Part shown: positions 21,597 to 23,575 of the stretch, piece after piece
How the letters are laid out: each line of letters opens with the position of its first letter
Numbering within the stretch: position 1 is the first letter of the stretch
Origin: JBDHTS01 sp044220535
Lineage (GTDB): Bacteria; Pseudomonadota; Alphaproteobacteria; Micavibrionales; Micavibrionaceae
Assembly (NCBI GenBank): GCA_044220535.1
Contig: JBGAQU010000035.1
Span: 1 to 23,575, forward strand
Direction: 5' to 3'
DNA length: 23,575 nucleotides
Position numbers and translations under genes: made by a program
Notes under the pieces: model-generated
The model's database searches: none
What the model was told of the DNA's origin: nothing
Seen by the model: the letters and a program-made list of their open reading frames with translations, nothing else

Positions 21597-22056
21597 AGGC
21601 CCGCTCCAATACCGCCAGCCGCAGCGCGGGTTGCGTAAACGCCCCATCCATCCGCCGCAACCACACATCTTTCACCGCATCCGCGCTCCACCCCGGAATA
21701 ACCGGCTGCGCCTCCCGCGCCTGCATATATCGCGCCGCCGGAAAGACAAATCCCTGCTTCCCCGGCGTCAGCAATTCCGTCGGCATATACCGCGCCAGCA
21801 AACGCCTTGCGACTGACTTTGATCCGAACCCGATCAGCGCCCGCTGGTCCATATCCCCCATCAGATCCCACAGCGCACGGCTCAAAAACGGCGTCCGCAC
21901 CTCCACCCCCGCCCGCATGCTGCCGCGGTCGATGGCAGGAATATAACTTTGCGGCATCGACAGATCACAATCGAAATCCCGCACCCTGAACGCAAGGTCT
22001 TTCTCCTCTTCCGTATGAATTTTTCTGTCATCCTGAGCGCAGCGAAGGATCTTCAC
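21586..22056 (-). CDS. Asparagine synthase-like amidotransferase, detached C-terminal piece
   Basis: The frame holds 156 codons from a GTG at 22056. The first about 11 residues are encoded by the palindrome arm at 22025-22052; real family sequence starts around KIHTEEEKDLAF and continues through FDCDLSMPQSYIPAIDRGSM and GVEVRTPFLSRALWDL, the conserved C-terminal part of the AsnB synthetase domain. This piece alone lacks the glutaminase domain and the ATP loop. It is in a different frame from the N-terminal piece because the 83-bp insertion is not a multiple of three. Translation from the GTG is possible but no Shine-Dalgarno supports it; most likely it is the tail of a broken gene. Confidence 0.75.
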   Translation of the reverse strand: MKILRCAQDDRKIHTEEEKDLAFRVRDFDCDLSMPQSYIPAIDRGSMRAGVEVRTPFLSRALWDLMGDMDQRALIGFGSKSVARRLLARYMPTELLTPGKQGFVFPAARYMQAREAQPVIPGWSADAVKDVWLRRMDGAFTQPALRLAVLERAYGR

Positions 22057-22107
22057 TGCTAGGCCAGGTTCACCGGCTCAGATCCTTCGCTGCGCTCAGG
22101 ATGACAG
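22025..22107. repeat. 83-bp palindromic element interrupting asnB
   Basis: The arms 22025-22052 and 22080-22107 are perfect 28-bp inverted repeats (CTGTCATCCTGAGCGCAGCG then AAGGATCT), around a 27-bp centre that contains the TAG stop of the upstream piece. The arm is a sequence type found dispersed in many bacterial genomes. Removing exactly these 83 bp joins the two asnB pieces in frame, reading Q-T-K-I-H-T across the junction. No clear target duplication is visible. Confidence 0.88.
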
Positions 22108-23453
22108 GTTTGGCGTGAGGATAAAAACAAACAGTCCGGCAATGGCGCAATCCGCTCCATCCACGGCAAAGCCCTGCCGTTTTTCGTCTGCATGAAATCC
22201 CGATCCGCCCGCCCCGTAATCGTCTCCGCCAGATTTTTAAACTTCGGCGACGGCACAAACTTTAAAGGCTTCAGAAAACCGCCATACCGGTACAACATCC
22301 GACGCTGATACAGCGTGTCATATTTCCGGTACCCGTAAAACAGCTCATCCCCGCCCAGCCCGCTCAGCGCCACGGTCAGATGCGCCTTCGCGGCCCTGCA
22401 CATCTGATGCACCGCCAGCGCCGTCATATTGTCATTCGGCACGCCATAGAGATCCAGCAACGCCCCCGGCGCATCCTTCCACGACTCATCCCCCACACTA
22501 TCAATAATCCGGTGCGGCAACCCAAAATGCGCCGCAATCCGCGCCGCCTCCCGGCTTTCATCTTTCCCATCCGGAAACGCGACTGTAAAACTGTTCAGAC
22601 TGACGCCCAACTCCTTCGCCGCCAGCGCCGCGACCAGGCTGCTATCCACCCCGCCCGACAAAAACAATCCCAACGGCACATCCGACCGCAGGCGTAGCGT
22701 CAGCGACTGGCACAGCGCATCGCGAACCTTATCAATCTCTTTCTCGGTCAGCGCCTCAACCTTGCCGCGTCCCATATGCGGAATAGGCTTGTAATAATAA
22801 GTCCGCTGCTTCACATCCCCATGCCGCCCCACCGTGATATGCTGCCCCTGCGCCACGGATTCCAGCCCCGCATAGCCCGTCTCCGGCGGCCGGATATACC
22901 CCAGATACAACAGGTCCGCCTTCTGCCCCTCGCTCGGTTCAAATTTCAAGCCGAACGCCTTGATCAGCGGCCCGGCTTCCGAACAGAAATAAACACCTTC
23001 CGGCCTGTGCAGCAGGTAAAGCGGCTTCTCCCCGAACGGATCGGTGGCCAGATGCAAAACACCCAGCTCATCCATCAAAGCAAACGCAAACATCCCGTCA
23101 AACTGATGAAGGGCTTTCGGCCCCCAGTTTTTCCAGGCCTGCAACACCACTTCCGTATCGCCTTCGGTATGAAAATCCCCCGGCGGCAGAAGCGAGCGCA
23201 ATTCCTTATAATTATACAGCTCACCGTTATAAACGATCACCGCCTGCCCTGCCTTCATCGGCTGGTCGCTGCGGCTGGCCGTATCGATGATCGACAGGCG
23301 GCGGTGGCCGAGATACAGCCCCTTGCCTTCGTCGATATATTCCCCAGCCCCGTCCGGCCCGCGATGCGCCACGCCGTCGCGCATCGCCCGCAACAGGGCG
23401 ATATCCTGTTCGGTGAGCGGTCGGTTCAGCCTGCATCCGGATATGCCGCACAT
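22059..23453 (-). CDS. asnB: Asparagine synthase (glutamine-hydrolysing) family, N-terminal piece of an interrupted gene
   Basis: This class II amidotransferase starts MCGISG, so the nucleophile Cys2 is exposed after Met removal; HRGPDG, YNGELYN and DPFGEKPLY complete the glutaminase domain (about 1-190). The ATP-pyrophosphatase loop SGGVDSS is at residues 266-272. The protein then runs into the palindrome at 22107 and stops at 22059 after 464 residues. The complete gene (21586-23453 minus 83 bp) would give about 594 aa, normal for AsnB-like enzymes of polysaccharide loci, which amidate sugar acids or make asparagine. The ATG at 23453 is certain from Cys2; the longer frame upstream translates a REP-like repeat. 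Unless the pieces complement each other, the enzyme is inactivated. Confidence 0.85.
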   Translation of the reverse strand: MCGISGCRLNRPLTEQDIALLRAMRDGVAHRGPDGAGEYIDEGKGLYLGHRRLSIIDTASRSDQPMKAGQAVIVYNGELYNYKELRSLLPPGDFHTEGDTEVVLQAWKNWGPKALHQFDGMFAFALMDELGVLHLATDPFGEKPLYLLHRPEGVYFCSEAGPLIKAFGLKFEPSEGQKADLLYLGYIRPPETGYAGLESVAQGQHITVGRHGDVKQRTYYYKPIPHMGRGKVEALTEKEIDKVRDALCQSLTLRLRSDVPLGLFLSGGVDSSLVAALAAKELGVSLNSFTVAFPDGKDESREAARIAAHFGLPHRIIDSVGDESWKDAPGALLDLYGVPNDNMTALAVHQMCRAAKAHLTVALSGLGGDELFYGYRKYDTLYQRRMLYRYGGFLKPLKFVPSPKFKNLAETITGRADRDFMQTKNGRALPWMERIAPLPDCLFLSSRQTCHPERSEGSEPVNLA

Positions 23454-23494
23454 CAGCGCGCTATCCCTGCCCGTTGAATCGCTACCCTCTCCAT

Positions 23495-23575
23495 CGTCAT
23501 CCCGGCGAAAGCCGGGACCCATACAATAGCGCAGCTTCGCAATAGGCAAAGAATAAACGCGGAGGCCCGGAGACC
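23495..23575. repeat. Second copy of the composite REP-like/CGGAG element, cut by window edge
   Basis: The unit 23495-23522 (CGTCATCCCGGCGAAAGCCG then GGACCCAT) is identical to that at 20183-20210. After 34 bp comes ACGCGGAGGCCCGGAGACC (23557-23575), the start of the inner arm. The spacer also resembles that at 20211-20245 (GCAA, GGC and AAGA blocks in the same order), so the whole composite is duplicated. Its other half lies beyond the window. Confidence 0.75.

Overview
The window looks like a chromosomal segment of an alphaproteobacterium. The gene content supports this: a bifunctional MnmC, a ligase-associated DNA repair gene set, a lysine-rich histone-like protein, and many REP-like palindromes. 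The repeat style is reminiscent of Micavibrio-type genomes, but that placement is only an inference. Most genes are G+C-rich. The XRE/GNAT pair (3995-5835), the interval 10597-11346 and the segment around 15975-16380 are visibly more A+T-rich.

Left part (1-7887): mnmC (minus, cut by the left edge) diverges from a Dcp-type M3 metallopeptidase. Tail-to-tail with dcp lies a probable minus-strand small RNA with two C-rich loops. An XRE regulator overlaps a GNAT-type protein by 4 bp, and a GT4 glycosyltransferase follows. This GT4 gene converges on an arginase.

Sugar nucleotide block (6970-10596, minus): two small unknown genes, coupled by a TAATG overlap, come first. They are followed by gmd, fcl and arginase. 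Gmd and Fcl together make GDP-L-fucose from GDP-mannose, which would feed the glycosyltransferases in the window.

Middle (10597-12853): a gene-poor stretch with a REP-like inverted pair and a bidirectional terminator, then a 61-aa histone H1-like protein with its own terminator, and an MFS transporter.

DNA repair block (12861-19104): the four ligase-associated repair proteins are all present. PdeM phosphoesterase and the DEXH helicase form a minus-strand pair. The beta-CASP exonuclease and the ATP-dependent ligase are on the plus strand. A small unknown gene with its own promoter sits at the divergence point, and the helicase seems to have lost its normal start there. The helicase also carries an in-frame palindromic insertion.

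Right part (19101-23575, minus): an asparagine synthase-like amidotransferase and two GT4 glycosyltransferases, typical of a surface polysaccharide locus. The amidotransferase gene is split by an 83-bp perfect-armed palindrome; removing exactly that element restores the frame. Composite nested palindromes lie between the two glycosyltransferases and again at the right edge.

The most notable theme is heavy colonisation by several palindromic repeat families, including insertions inside coding sequence with opposite outcomes (frame kept in the helicase, frame broken in asnB). No tRNA, rRNA, CRISPR array, transposase or prophage gene was recognised.
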